Assembly (NCBI GenBank): GCA_018985235.1
Contig: JADGIG010000009.1
Location: 1-61,504, forward strand
Direction of reading: 5' to 3'
Source of the DNA: Sanchytrium tribonematis
Taxonomy: Eukaryota; Sanchytriomycota; Sanchytriomycetes; Sanchytriales; Sanchytriaceae
Length of the DNA stretch: 61,504 nt
Below the pieces are notes generated by a model, which saw only the letters and a program-made list of their open reading frames with translations, searched no databases and was not told where the DNA came from. The stretch's first letter is position 1. Each line of letters opens with the position of its first letter. Position numbers and translations under genes: made by a program. Shown here piece after piece: positions 29,948 to 39,329 of this stretch.

Positions 29948-30626
29948 TTATGATCGTGGCTGTTCCATCTTCTTTCTTTTTGCATATCGTAAGCCGCATG
30001 CATTGCATAATGTTTTAGCCCCAGTTGGTCCTTTCCTCCATTCCTAAATAAAAAATAAGTACAGGACTTTCATTAGTACCACACTCCGTGCAAATCTTTT
30101 CTTCTTCCCCTCTTTTATGCTTTCGCATGTCTATCTCCGCCTTTTCTAGTTTATCTCCATACTTCTGCTTTAATTGCTCATTTTCAAATTTTAAGGAGAT
30201 AAGCGAATCCATTTGTGTACTGACTTTACTTGGATATTCTCTGCACACATTAATTATATATTGTTTTTGAGGGGTATTGAGTGGTTTACCTCGGACTTCT
30301 AAGATAATGTAATCGGCATTTTTTCTTCTAAATCGATGCATAATTGTATATTCACCAGATAACTGCAGGGATACTTGTAAATGTTTTGATAGACCACGTC
30401 CGTCATCAGGATGCACAAATTCTCCTAGATAGCGACCAACCAATTCGTTTGGTTGAAAGCCCGTAACTTGAAAACAACTAGGAGATGCATAAGTTATGAT
30501 TCCACTAGCTGACACTACATATATAAAATCGCTGACTTGTTCAATCAATTGTTGAGCCCAGTCGGGACTTTTCATAAATTGAGCAAAAAAAGAAGACTTT
30601 GAATTTGATTCATCGTCAAAATCCAT
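29948..30626 (-). CDS. White-Collar-2-like PAS + GATA zinc finger protein, 19-nt intron
   Basis: Coding segments are 30626-30063 and 30043-29948 (219 aa; Neurospora WC-2 is about 530). It has one PAS domain (about 25-125: [34 protein letters not shown]), a short coiled coil and a C-terminal GATA finger. The finger is split by the intron after [10 protein letters not shown], and spliced mRNA gives [20 protein letters not shown]. There is no flavin-binding NCRFLQ motif, as in WC-2, so it probably partners a WC-1-type photoreceptor in light-controlled transcription. Confidence 0.88.
30044..30062 (-). other. 19-nt intron inside the GATA finger of the WC-2-like gene
   Basis: The coding strand reads GTACTTATTTTTTATTTAG. 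It is phase 0, between the two cysteine pairs of the zinc finger. Retention would remove CNAC and abolish the finger. Confidence 0.93.
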
Positions 30627-30762
30627 TGTGTTTAAAGGAGACAATAGTATTTGTAATTTACTACCTTTAGGTATGATTTCAATTGGTTCAAGTCCAAACA
30701 GCGAAAAGCGTGCTTAAAATTGCTATTACTTTAATTACTAAATTTTGAGTGTTGTCCCGTGT

Positions 30763-33325
30763 ATGATAGTCTTTTCAAGCGATGTTTGTCAACTCTCATT
30801 TTTGCAAAATATTCACGCACCAGTAGCAACGGCATTAGATCTGGTAGATTCAACAATACTAATAAGTGCAGAAGATGGCATATATTACGGAGTTTACAAC
30901 AATATCAAAAAGTTGACTCTGAACAAAAAAACTTGCTGCCTACTTAAAAGTGGGGGTGACCTGATTACCGTATATCCCGATTATATTTCTTCCATCAATC
31001 AAAAAATTATTTGCAACTTTCAGCCTTCCAAAGTTTTGCCGAACAAACAATTTTGCCTATTTTACAATCCCAATGGTTACTTTTGTCATCTGAATGGAAA
31101 CGAATTGAAAAATAATCTACTACCGTACACGATTCTTAAAAAGCCCATTAATTGTGCAGGTTATATTGTATACAATTCCGCAATTAAAACCTTACTTGTC
31201 ACTGGTCACACTATTTATCAATTTACTAATGGGGCGAACGAATTTGATTTACAAACTACTTTAAATAGTGGGATTTTCGGAATTGTCGATGGTTATAGTT
31301 CCTGGATGTGTATGACAATTGAAGACCAGAAATATTGTATCGTGGAATTAAGCCCAATTGATTTAAAGGTTATACAAAAAATCCCTTTACACGTGAGCGA
31401 CAAAGCTGTATTTTTGAAATGCTATATTATCAAGGAAATTTTATTTGTTGTGTTTTCAACTTATATTAAAACATACAACCTAAATGGAGATCTCATTGAT
31501 CACCTTCCCTTTCCCAATCAACTCAAAGTGGTTTCCACATCGCCTATGCCAGACAGAGATAACAAACTGCGATTTGTTCTCGCAACGGTAGACGAGGAAA
31601 AGAAAATCAATCATCCACAAATTTTCTCACTGGAAGTAAAAAAATCAAGTTTTATGAAGCCATTTAAAGATTCATTGGCTGTTTTTAACTATCTTCTATA
31701 TGGTTGGGTACAACTTACTGAATTTCATGTGCCTAGAGAAGAATCGATGGATGAGTTTTTAAAATATATTTGTGAAATCACTTTGGGAAGTAACCCATTG
31801 AATTTAATAGAATTTCAAATTGATATTTTGGAAAGAATCAGACTTCTTTACGCAGAAGTACATACCGATTGTCCAATTGGAGTATTTAATCTACTGATTT
31901 ACAAAAAATTAGGTCATTTCTTGATACATTCTGATCTTAGTAGTCTCTTTTTACAACAAACTTGCACAAAAGGAGAATATAAAAGCTTAGGACTTAACTT
32001 TTCAAACGGTGTGACTGACTTCAACTTTTACAAAGGTATCTCTGAATACCTAAATAGTACAATGGAAGATAAGCTCTATGCTATTAATATACTAGCAAGC
32101 TTTCTGAATATATTAGGGGAAAGTTTGAACATACAGACTGCACAATTTCCTGATTGTATTATTGGGGTACATATTACTAACTGTATTCAAAAAGCCTTAA
32201 GCGTATCAGAACAATTTGAGTTTGATCAAATTTGTCAATTTTTAGGAATCTGTGCCAAATTTATTTTGAAAGTTCTTTCTCCTTCAAGTAGAGATATTTC
32301 TGCAGCTCGCTCGAAAGCATTTTTAGATTGCTTTGAGGCAGTCGTTAATTTTTACTTTAATTATAATTTGGATACTTTAATAGAGCTTCTGTCAAAATTT
32401 CCATCGCCAAAATGTGTAGAGAGTACTATTTTTTATAATTCATCACCAGAAATGAGCATCTGTAATGAGTTACTTGGATTAATTGATTCTAATGTCATTT
32501 TTGATGCTTTCACTAATAGGCAGAGTGGAGAACTTTTATGCAACTTTACTGGGAAACACTTTCAATTCGCTTTATCATATGCAGAGCGCAATGAATTACC
32601 AGAAATTCTCTTTTTACTATATGTGAAATTGAAGAAGTACGATCTAGCATACTATTATATAATTGCAGCATTAGAAAAATATGAAAATCAACATGGTCTT
32701 GACTTTTGCAGACTGCGAATCACGTCACCCAAAAATGTCGATTTTTCCATTTCTCCTACTTTTGACTATCTGGTACTTATAATTTACTTAGTATCTCGTT
32801 AGCCTTTCAAAAATAATTTACAAGCTTGCCGACGTTGAGGACAAATCCAAATCGAGGATTATATCTATTCGACTTTTGAAACAGGTCAAAATGTACGAAG
32901 ACACAAGTGACGGAGTCTTTCAATATTTTGATCAGCTATATGACTCTTACAAATCTAAATGGCCTGATTTTGACGGCGATCTATTTCAAATTGAATGCAT
33001 TGGAATTGTTGACTTGGTAATTTGCTGTTTTCTTAACAAATACACCGTCATTTCTGGCATCAATTATTTAAATGAATTAAAGATCGCCGAGCAAGATCAA
33101 GAAAAGTACGCATTAAAAATACTAGGATTTACAAGACTTATAGCTCACTGTTCTGATAAGCATGTAAATTCTTATATACAATCTAATAAGCCTTATATCT
33201 GTGACGTAATAGGTGGTTCAAAATTTGGTGATCTTAAATGTTTAGAATCTTACATTAATTCGCATACATTCTGGGAAGCAATAGAAAAAGAATTTGAATA
33301 TTCGCAAAAAATTATGGTTGAATAA
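30763..33325 (+). CDS. Large propeller/solenoid protein, 19-nt intron, unknown family
   Basis: Coding segments are 30763-32772 and 32792-33325 (847 aa). The first 310 residues look like short beta strands of a degenerate propeller; the rest is helical, solenoid-like, with frequent aromatic residues. This layout is shared by nucleoporins (Nup133/155 class), vesicle-coat and scaffold proteins, but no diagnostic motif was recognised. Splicing joins SPTFDYL to YLVSLSKIIYKLADV and extends the solenoid by 177 residues. The stop is embedded in GAATAAACA. Confidence 0.65.
32773..32791 (+). other. 19-nt intron in the propeller/solenoid gene
   Basis: GTACTTATAATTTACTTAG. Removal (phase 0) fuses two long ORFs that otherwise lie in different frames. 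Confidence 0.85.
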
Positions 33326-33351
33326 ACAACAATTTCCCCCTAATTTCATAA

Positions 33352-33807
33352 ATGGATGATGAATATGGTCTAAGAGGACTATTAAGCATTATGAGAAATT
33401 CAAATCCAGATTGTCAAGCGCTAACTCTGGGAGCTGATTTGACATCTCTTAGCTTGAATTTGAATGCACCCGAGCCACTGGCATCAAAATTGCTAAATGT
33501 TCTAGAGGATCCACCCATAAAAAGCTCAAGAGTGCCCATCGACGTTCTTGATCATCTACCATATCCTCTTATGGATATTCCACTTAGATTCGATAGATTT
33601 AATGAAAAAACTCTGCTATATATATTTTATTCTCTACCTCGTGATAAGCAACAACTTCAAGCAGCGCAAATGCTACACAATCAAGGATTTAAATATCATA
33701 AATCAAAAACTTGGGTGCATGAAGGTAGGAGGGTCAAATTTGATTTAAATACTTTTGATTTTCTTCCAAATGATTTAGATACCGACTACTTATCAATCCC
33801 AATTTAA
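33352..33807 (+). CDS. NOT2: CCR4-NOT subunit 2 (Not2/Cdc36), NOT-box only
   Basis: 151 aa, essentially just the NOT2/3/5 box. It opens YGLRGLLSIMRNSNPDCQ, then LTLGADLTSLSLNLN, FNEKTLLYIFYSLPRD and HNQGFKYHKSKTWV, matching Cdc36/CNOT2. The protein dimerises with Not3/5 (CNOT3 is at 8762) and binds Not1. The long disordered N terminus of metazoan CNOT2 is absent. AATAAA lies 10 nt after the stop. Confidence 0.9.
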   Translation: MDDEYGLRGLLSIMRNSNPDCQALTLGADLTSLSLNLNAPEPLASKLLNVLEDPPIKSSRVPIDVLDHLPYPLMDIPLRFDRFNEKTLLYIFYSLPRDKQQLQAAQMLHNQGFKYHKSKTWVHEGRRVKFDLNTFDFLPNDLDTDYLSIPI

Positions 33808-33827
33808 TTTGCAACAATAAAACAGAT

Positions 33828-34049
33828 TTAAAACATGTAAGTGAGTTTTCTTTTCTTCTTTGGGTGTGTATCAGTCTCCTGTTGCTCACTGTGGATGACT
33901 TTTTTTTTAAAAATTCTGGCCTTTTGTTTGCCTTTAAGAACATGCCTAACATCTCTCTTCGGATTCAGTCTCAGATTAGTCGCTTTTATATTAACCATTT
34001 TTTCTGCTACTTCGAGCTGCTGTTCAATTTCCTTCACTACGTTGTCCAT
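33828..34049 (-). CDS. Small basic protein with an SV40-type nuclear localisation signal
   Basis: 73 aa: an N-terminal coiled coil (MDNVVKEIEQQLEVAEKM), then a Lys/Arg-rich region (LNPKRDVRHVLKGKQKARIF) and the classical signal PKKKRKL near the end. Composition suggests a nucleolar or ribosome-assembly protein; this is inference. It is downstream of MAM33 on the same strand (44 bp) and convergent with CNOT2. Confidence 0.5.
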   Translation of the reverse strand: MDNVVKEIEQQLEVAEKMVNIKATNLRLNPKRDVRHVLKGKQKARIFKKKVIHSEQQETDTHPKKKRKLTYMF

Positions 34050-34093
34050 TGTTTCAAGTTGACCCTTAAGCGATAAAATGCTTTTGTGAAAAT

Positions 34094-34681
34094 TTATTTA
34101 AAGAAATTTCCAACTTTGTCCAGCCAGTTCTCGTATTCAACCTGCTCCTTCCAAATTTTCAAATCTCGAATTTTGTCAGCAAGTTCTTTACCAACTGACA
34201 AGCTTTCGAGCTTAAGATGCAACTCCTCTTCCACTTTCTCATCTAAAGTAGCCATGGAAGGGCCTTCGTAATTGTCCTCACGTAAATTATCTTTTTTTTG
34301 ATACTCCAAGCTGGGATAATAGCACGTATTGACAACATTTAATTCACCACCATCTACATTTAAGTCCATTGTTACGATGCCTTCTTGTCCTTTACGAGTG
34401 ACGTCGAGAACCACAGAAGTCCCCTCCTCGGCTTCTGGATCAATATTCTCATTGCCATCAATAAACATTTCCAGTTTGTATTCATCTACATTTTTTTCAA
34501 TCTTTATTTCTGATTTACCCAATGTGTGAGAGATCTCCCAACCTTTGCTTTTCAAAAAATCAACAGTATGAGGATGAACAGTGTGAATAGTATTGTTCTT
34601 GACTTCATAGTCCATCTCTTCTTTTAAAATAGAAGAGAGATTTCTCCATTTCGGAGTTGTGCTGAGTAATCGGCGGAGCAT
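34094..34681 (-). CDS. Mitochondrial matrix acidic protein MAM33/p32 family
   Basis: 195 aa, with a short presequence (MLRRLLSTTPKWRNLSS), then the p32/gC1qBP fold: an acidic first half and a C-terminal helix KIWKEQVEYENWLDKVGNFF, equivalent to the KExxEYxxWLxxxxxF end of the family. These trimeric acidic proteins assist mitoribosome assembly and translation. The stop overlaps AATAAA (TAAATAAA). The start lies 131 bp from the likely XPA start. Confidence 0.85.
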   Translation of the reverse strand: MLRRLLSTTPKWRNLSSILKEEMDYEVKNNTIHTVHPHTVDFLKSKGWEISHTLGKSEIKIEKNVDEYKLEMFIDGNENIDPEAEEGTSVVLDVTRKGQEGIVTMDLNVDGGELNVVNTCYYPSLEYQKKDNLREDNYEGPSMATLDEKVEEELHLKLESLSVGKELADKIRDLKIWKEQVEYENWLDKVGNFFK

Positions 34682-34812
34682 GTAACAAGGGAATAATGTC
34701 TTTCTTTAATTATATCGCTTATCCTTCGTCATTGTTTCTTTTTCTGCCCTGCCTAGAAGTCTTTCAGGAATACAAAATCATCCTCCTTGATACCGTATCA
34801 AATTATCTGATC

Positions 34813-35460
34813 ATGGGTAAAAAACAAATGAAGGTTGTTAAGTTAGATTACCATGCTGATACGAGAGCCGGTTTCGTTGTTCGAGAGATGAAAGAAAAAC
34901 CTCCGATTCCCATCGAGGCACCAAATTTAGACTACAACATTCCACTCGATCCAACAGAAATTCCCCGATGCGAGTTTTGCAAATCAGTTGAAATTGATCC
35001 CATTTATTACAATACTTTTAAAGTAAAAATTTGCAAAATATGCATCAAAGATCATGAATCCGAGTTTGCCTTATTGACTAAAACTGAGGCAAAACAGGAT
35101 TATATGCTAACTGAACCCGAGCTCAAGTCTCTAAATCACATGGAAAAAGTGAATCCTCATCGTTCTCAGTGGTATCCAATGCAATTGTTTTTACGCAAAG
35201 ATCTTGAGAATTTTGCAATTAGGAAATGGGGAAGTCTTGAAAAGATGGACCAGGAGTTTTACCGGCGGGAAGCAGCAAAAAAGTCAAAAAAAGAGGAAAA
35301 GTATAATAAGAAACTTAAGAAATTAAGAAGTGGAGTGAGAACAGGTGACTGGGAAAGAAAATCTACAGAGGATACTCATTTGCACGATTTCGGCGCTTCA
35401 TCAGCAAAAAATGTTCTTGTCTGTCAATGCGGTGAGACTCTTGAAGAAGAGACATTTTAA
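34813..35460 (+). CDS. RAD14: Nucleotide excision repair protein XPA/Rad14
   Basis: 215 aa from MGKKQMKVVK. It has the XPA C4 zinc finger (CEFC...CKIC, around residues 55-80), LLTKTEAKQDYMLTEPEL, VNPHRSQWYPMQLFLR, a basic helical tail and the fungal Rad14 terminus with CQCGETLEEE. XPA/Rad14 verifies damage with TFIIH and RPA. The frame stays open 39 codons upstream to an ATG at 34696, but that extension is hydrophobic, unlike XPA, and would leave 14 bp to the MAM33 start, so I prefer 34813. Confidence 0.88.
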   Translation: MGKKQMKVVKLDYHADTRAGFVVREMKEKPPIPIEAPNLDYNIPLDPTEIPRCEFCKSVEIDPIYYNTFKVKICKICIKDHESEFALLTKTEAKQDYMLTEPELKSLNHMEKVNPHRSQWYPMQLFLRKDLENFAIRKWGSLEKMDQEFYRREAAKKSKKEEKYNKKLKKLRSGVRTGDWERKSTEDTHLHDFGASSAKNVLVCQCGETLEEETF

Positions 35461-35498
35461 TCAAGTTAAAAATATTTTTTATATTTTTTGTAACAAGC

Positions 35499-36485
35499 AT
35501 GTCAACTGTTGGTTGGCTCTATATTTCTGCTGTAAAAGGCGTTGATTTAAAAATAAAAGGAATTACATCTCATCCTGCAATACGATTTCAATTAGATTAC
35601 ATTAAAAAAACTACAAAACCAGATAAGAAGAATAAGGTCAATCCAACATTCACAGAGGTTTTTGAATTTGAACTACTTGAGCATCATCAATCTATAAGAA
35701 TAGAATTATTGGGTAAATCTATGAATGATGAGCACGTCTTCGGGAGATCAGACATAGATTTGAGAGAAATCAAAAATCGAAAAAAGGCAGAGCTTTGGGT
35801 GCCTATAAAACATCCCACAAAGGCAAAAGAGAACGGCAAAGTCTTGATCAAAATGGAGTATATTACTGATAGAGAGAAAAAAATAAGCGAAGGCGATCTT
35901 TCAGAGGCAGTGCCTCGGCCACAACCCCAAGTTTTTCAACGACCATCTTCTAACCAATTTCAAAGACCACCACCGAATTTTCAAAGGCCTAGCCCAGGTC
36001 CAAGGGGACCTCCTTTTGCTAGGCCGCCACAAAATTATCCAAATCCTGGTGATTTTCATCCAAGTGGTAACCCCCAATATGATTATAGACCTAATTCTAA
36101 TCAGTATTATCCACCTCAACAATACGATGGCTATTATGGCCCCCCTCCTCAACATCAATATTACTACCCGCCACCGACCCAGCCTATGGATGAGTACGGA
36201 ATGTATGGACATCCGCTTCGACCGGAACAAAGGCCTAGTCAGCCCGAATTTGATTTACCTAGACCCGAATACACTCCTCCATTTAGGGGATATCCTGGAA
36301 ATGGGCCTCCACAGCCTTATGGAGTTCCTCCTCAAAACTACCAACATTTAGAGCCAAGAATAGCTCCAAGACCAGCACCGCCTCCAAAAACTGGACCCCC
36401 GAACTTTGCGAGTAGTGGCGGTAAAAAATACTATCAACCTCCAGAGACAGCCAGGCCCAATCCTTATCGACCGCGCCCACAATAA
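35499..36485 (+). CDS. C2-domain protein with Pro/Tyr/Gln-rich tail
   Basis: 328 aa. Residues 1-125 are a C2 domain (MSTVGWLYISAVKGVDLKIK, NPTFTEVFEFEL, SIRIELLG, FGRSDIDLREI, NGKVLIKMEYI). The rest is low complexity with PPQ, YYPP and QRP patterns and a conserved-looking end NPYRPRPQ. It probably binds lipid through C2 and proline-binding partners through the tail. A decayed tandem copy follows at 36640-37010. The stop is in CAATAAATT and the last residue is Gln. Confidence 0.75.
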   Translation: MSTVGWLYISAVKGVDLKIKGITSHPAIRFQLDYIKKTTKPDKKNKVNPTFTEVFEFELLEHHQSIRIELLGKSMNDEHVFGRSDIDLREIKNRKKAELWVPIKHPTKAKENGKVLIKMEYITDREKKISEGDLSEAVPRPQPQVFQRPSSNQFQRPPPNFQRPSPGPRGPPFARPPQNYPNPGDFHPSGNPQYDYRPNSNQYYPPQQYDGYYGPPPQHQYYYPPPTQPMDEYGMYGHPLRPEQRPSQPEFDLPRPEYTPPFRGYPGNGPPQPYGVPPQNYQHLEPRIAPRPAPPPKTGPPNFASSGGKKYYQPPETARPNPYRPRPQ

Positions 36486-37066
36486 ATTGCTGATAATCTA
36501 ATCTGATTTGTTATTGAATTGTTTGATAGATAAATTTTTTAATATAGATGCGTATTCAAGATTTATTCAGTCATAATCACGGGCTCTGTTACTAGTATTG
36601 TCATCAATGGCACTCTTACCACCGAATAAGGAAAGATGTAGATGGATTGTTATATAATTTAAGTGCCTTTACCGAGAATCTCTTACCATGATCAGAATAT
36701 GGGACAATGACTCTCATATCACCTATAGCTATGGGTTCGTGACACTCACTTCATTTCCTCGTGTATATGTATATTTTAAAGAGGCCTGTGCGTTGAGAGT
36801 TTCTGCATGATTTTATTGAAAACGCTGAGAATGCGGTTTTGATTACAATAACAGTAGAAGAAGACTCTCTAGATAATAAGGGGTTATTCTGAGAGGACAA
36901 AGACTTTCCCAATTCCTCCTTTAAATTCTGGACTGGAAAATTTTGCAAGTAGTGGTGGTGGAGTATTACCAGCCTTCAGAAGCAGTTGACCTAGCTTTTA
37001 TCGGCTACTCTTGTAATATTTTAACGCTCATCTTTTTTGATTCGAAACAATATTTCTGGGATTGAT
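36486..37066. other. Longest gene-free stretch, holding a C2-gene relic
   Basis: About 580 bp between the C2 gene and the RING gene. No intact ORF of note exists on either strand. Most of its right half is explained by a degenerate copy of the upstream C2 gene (separate entry); the remainder is AT-rich and presumably holds the RING gene promoter. Confidence 0.6.
36640..37010 (+). pseudogene. Decayed tandem duplicate of the C2 gene
   Basis: Bases 36928-37007 align to 36391-36477 of the intact gene: both share CTGGAC, then TTTTGCAAGTAGTGG versus CTTTGCGAGTAGTGG, then tandem matches over the TACCAGCCTTCAGA and CTTTTATCG stretches. Upstream, broken frames give AFTENLL, IRIWDNDS..YGFVTL and NAVLITITVEE, which resemble successive strands of a C2 domain (compare TFTEVFEFEL, IRIELLG, GKVLIKMEY). 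Stops and frameshifts interrupt it and the proline-rich middle is missing. Confidence 0.7.
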
Positions 37067-37477
37067 ATGAATCGCTCCAACAGTCAAAGAGATGATAATG
37101 TTACTCCTAAAAAGAGGAAGATATATCATGAAATTAGAAATGACTTTTCAGAGTCACACATAGATAACTATTTAAGACAAAAATTTCAAGAAATGCATAG
37201 TTCCTACTTCGACCAAATGATAAATATGGCACAGCAAATTTCTAAACTTCAAGAAAAAGTGGCTAATTTAGAATCAGTAGTTGCAAGTAACTCTAATGCT
37301 AAGAGGGAGAACAATAATGTTCAGTGTATCATATGTGTAGATGATTGTACAGGACCAGTCATGACTTCTTGTGGACACATATTTTGTGAAAACTGCCTTA
37401 CTAAGTGGCTAGAAGTTCAAAATGTCTGTCCCACTTGCCGCAACAATAATTTAGTGTTTAACAAATTATTTGTCTAA
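37067..37477 (+). CDS. RING finger protein with coiled coil
   Basis: 136 aa. It has a basic patch TPKKRKIY, a central coiled coil (QMINMAQQISKLQEKVANLE) and a C-terminal C3HC4 RING: CIICVDDCTGP, then CGHIFCENCLTKWL and CPTCR. Likely a ubiquitin E3 ligase of RNF4/Slx8 size, possibly nuclear given PKKRK; the substrate is unknown. The start is the first ATG; the frame is open upstream only with a TTG. Confidence 0.75.
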   Translation: MNRSNSQRDDNVTPKKRKIYHEIRNDFSESHIDNYLRQKFQEMHSSYFDQMINMAQQISKLQEKVANLESVVASNSNAKRENNNVQCIICVDDCTGPVMTSCGHIFCENCLTKWLEVQNVCPTCRNNNLVFNKLFV

Positions 37478-37557
37478 ATATTGCTCGTCGACCCAAAACT
37501 ACAATTAATGCTTCATTTAAAATTTTGAAGTCTTCAGTAAATTTATTAGTTTAATAA

Positions 37558-38007
37558 TCAAGCTGCAACTGCAGGTTCGGCTTGCATTTGTTGGGATGAA
37601 GACATCAAACGATTAGCAGAAAACATCAGCCCTTCAATTCCCGCTAAAATGAGGCCCCCAAATAAAGCATTCATGGACATCGCGGCAAGGCCAGATCTCG
37701 AAGCAAGAACTGCACCTGTTAGGGCACCGGCAGATACAGGTGTCCAAAAGTCTTCCTTTTGTCTGTAACTTGTCAAACCACATTCAAAAGCAGAAAATAG
37801 TCCTGCCCAGGCAGCGAAATTACCGCCTAGTATCGGTGCTCTGAATTGGACCGCCGTTAAAGACGATCTTAATTTGTCATGTGCTGGAGCATGGCGATAC
37901 CCTTTGATTGCATGGAGAATTGCTCCACCAATTAATCCCATACTATATGCACCTCCCAAATCATTCACAATTGTCCAAGGGCATTTGTCTCGAGATCTAT
38001 TTCTCAT
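37558..38007 (-). CDS. TIM17: Mitochondrial import channel subunit TIM17
   Basis: 149 aa with four TM segments. The N terminus CPWTIVNDLGGAYSMGLIGG and HAIKGYRHAP are the family hallmarks; FRAPILGGNFAAWAGLFSAFEC follows. Tim17 forms the core of the TIM23 translocase. It faces the Maf gene with only 30 bp between the two start codons, and TIM23 itself lies just beyond Maf. AATAAA lies about 12 nt past the stop. Confidence 0.93.
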   Translation of the reverse strand: MRNRSRDKCPWTIVNDLGGAYSMGLIGGAILHAIKGYRHAPAHDKLRSSLTAVQFRAPILGGNFAAWAGLFSAFECGLTSYRQKEDFWTPVSAGALTGAVLASRSGLAAMSMNALFGGLILAGIEGLMFSANRLMSSSQQMQAEPAVAA

Positions 38008-38037
38008 ATTTGGTTTGTTTTCTCCTTTTGTGCTTCC
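38008..38037. promoter_or_regulatory. 30-bp bidirectional intergenic region TIM17/Maf
   Basis: Only 30 bp, rich in T and C on the plus strand, lie between the divergent ATGs. Both promoters and 5' leaders must be extremely short or extend into the neighbouring coding sequence. No TATA box is visible. Confidence 0.5.
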
Positions 38038-38589
38038 ATGATTTTAGCCAGTGGAAGTCCTAGAAGAAAAGAGTTGTTATCGCTATTAGGGAAGCCATTT
38101 AAAGTTTTAGTCAGTAATGTTGATGAGAATTTGGACGAAAGAGACCCAGAAAAACTTGTCATCGAGTTAGCTAAATTGAAGGCGGTATCTGTGAAAAATA
38201 TTTTACAAGATGATTTCGAATGCATTATAGCAGCTGATACAATTGTTTGTGTAGATGATCTCATTCTAGGCAAACCAAAAAACTCAGAAGAAAATTTAGA
38301 CATGTTGAATTTAATGAATAATCGAAGCCATTTTGTCATCACCGGCGTAGCTATTTTGAGGAAGAATGACTCTAATGTTGAAACATTTTTTGAAAAGACT
38401 CTGGTTGAGTTTGGAAATAATAGCCAAAGTCTTCTTGAATATGTTGTCCAAACTGGGGATGGTTTAGACAAAGCGGGTGGTTACGGTATACAATCTATAG
38501 GCAGTGTATTAATTAGAAAGATAACAGGATGTTATAGTAATGTGATGGGTCTTCCAATTCACCAACTTCAAATTCGACTTGATAAGTAA
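38038..38589 (+). CDS. Maf-type nucleoside triphosphate pyrophosphatase
   Basis: 183 aa, of the Maf/ASMTL-N family that hydrolyses dTTP, UTP or modified NTPs to monophosphates. Motifs: ILASGSPRRKELLSLLG at the start, AADTIVCVDDLILGKP, HFVITGVAIL, DKAGGYGIQSIGSVLI and GCYSNVMGLP near the end. The initiator Met directly precedes the invariant ASxSPRR element, so the start is fixed by homology. Confidence 0.9.
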   Translation: MILASGSPRRKELLSLLGKPFKVLVSNVDENLDERDPEKLVIELAKLKAVSVKNILQDDFECIIAADTIVCVDDLILGKPKNSEENLDMLNLMNNRSHFVITGVAILRKNDSNVETFFEKTLVEFGNNSQSLLEYVVQTGDGLDKAGGYGIQSIGSVLIRKITGCYSNVMGLPIHQLQIRLDK

Positions 38590-38602
38590 ATTTATAATTA
38601 AA

Positions 38603-39184
38603 TTAATCCTCTGGTTTATTCAGTCTGTTGATAAACAGCCAACCTAAGCTCGCCAATCCACAGAAACCAGCACCTCTAATAGCAGCCGCACTTCCTCTAG
38701 GGGCTCTTACGATAAGTCCACTGGTGATAGCACCCAGTATAGTTGCATTAGTATTACCGAGTCCTAATTCTGAGAATGAGAACCTTCCTATGTTATAAAC
38801 AGTCACAAGAGATCCAAAGAGATTTCCAAAATAAGGTCCTTTTGTCGTCATTTTCGTCAACATTTGAGAATATCTCACTGAAAGTGAATTTGTTTGCAGT
38901 TGCATGCGAGAACCTTCAAAGGCACCCCATGCAGCCCCACCAGCAAGTCCAGCCAAGTAAGTGAATCCTACGCCGTAGCAAAGATCGTCACTAAAATTAC
39001 GGCTCGGTACAAATGTACCACTTTTTGCTTCTCCTTCGACTGGAGGAATTAATTCCAAATTGGGTGAAAAATCAAAAGTCTTAAGTCTTTCTTTTACTTC
39101 TGGCGCTAGTGAATCGAATGCTTGTTCTATACTTACGGCGGGATTAAATTGTTGCTGGACGTCAGTTTTCGCTCTATTGTCCAT
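38603..39184 (-). CDS. TIM23: Mitochondrial import channel subunit TIM23
   Basis: 193 aa. A hydrophilic N-terminal presequence-receptor region of about 70 residues is followed by four TM helices with GVGFTYLAGLAGGAAWGAFEG, YFGNLFGSLVTVYN and the Tim23 family G-rich repeats. It is the channel partner of TIM17 (37558) and receives substrates from TIM50 (13284). It converges with the Maf gene with a 13-nt gap. Confidence 0.9.
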   Translation of the reverse strand: MDNRAKTDVQQQFNPAVSIEQAFDSLAPEVKERLKTFDFSPNLELIPPVEGEAKSGTFVPSRNFSDDLCYGVGFTYLAGLAGGAAWGAFEGSRMQLQTNSLSVRYSQMLTKMTTKGPYFGNLFGSLVTVYNIGRFSFSELGLGNTNATILGAITSGLIVRAPRGSAAAIRGAGFCGLASLGWLFINRLNKPED

Positions 39185-39329
39185 ATGTTTTATCCCTAAA
39201 TTTTTGAGATTTAACTGAAAATCCTTGAAGAGATATAATCTTTCATAAATCTTATACTGCGTAGCGACTACCTAGTTTGTTTGCTAAAGAAATAGACACT
39301 TCATAATAGACGGGGCAGATTAGAAACGA

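Noticed and set aside
34696-34812. Longer XPA with a hydrophobic N-terminal 39 residues
   Set aside because: In frame but unlike any XPA N terminus, and it would leave 14 bp to the MAM33 start. The ATG at 34813 fits better, though the longer form cannot be excluded.
38004-38471. 155-codon minus-strand ORF across the Maf gene
   Set aside because: Antisense to a clear Maf domain protein and composed of its reverse frame.
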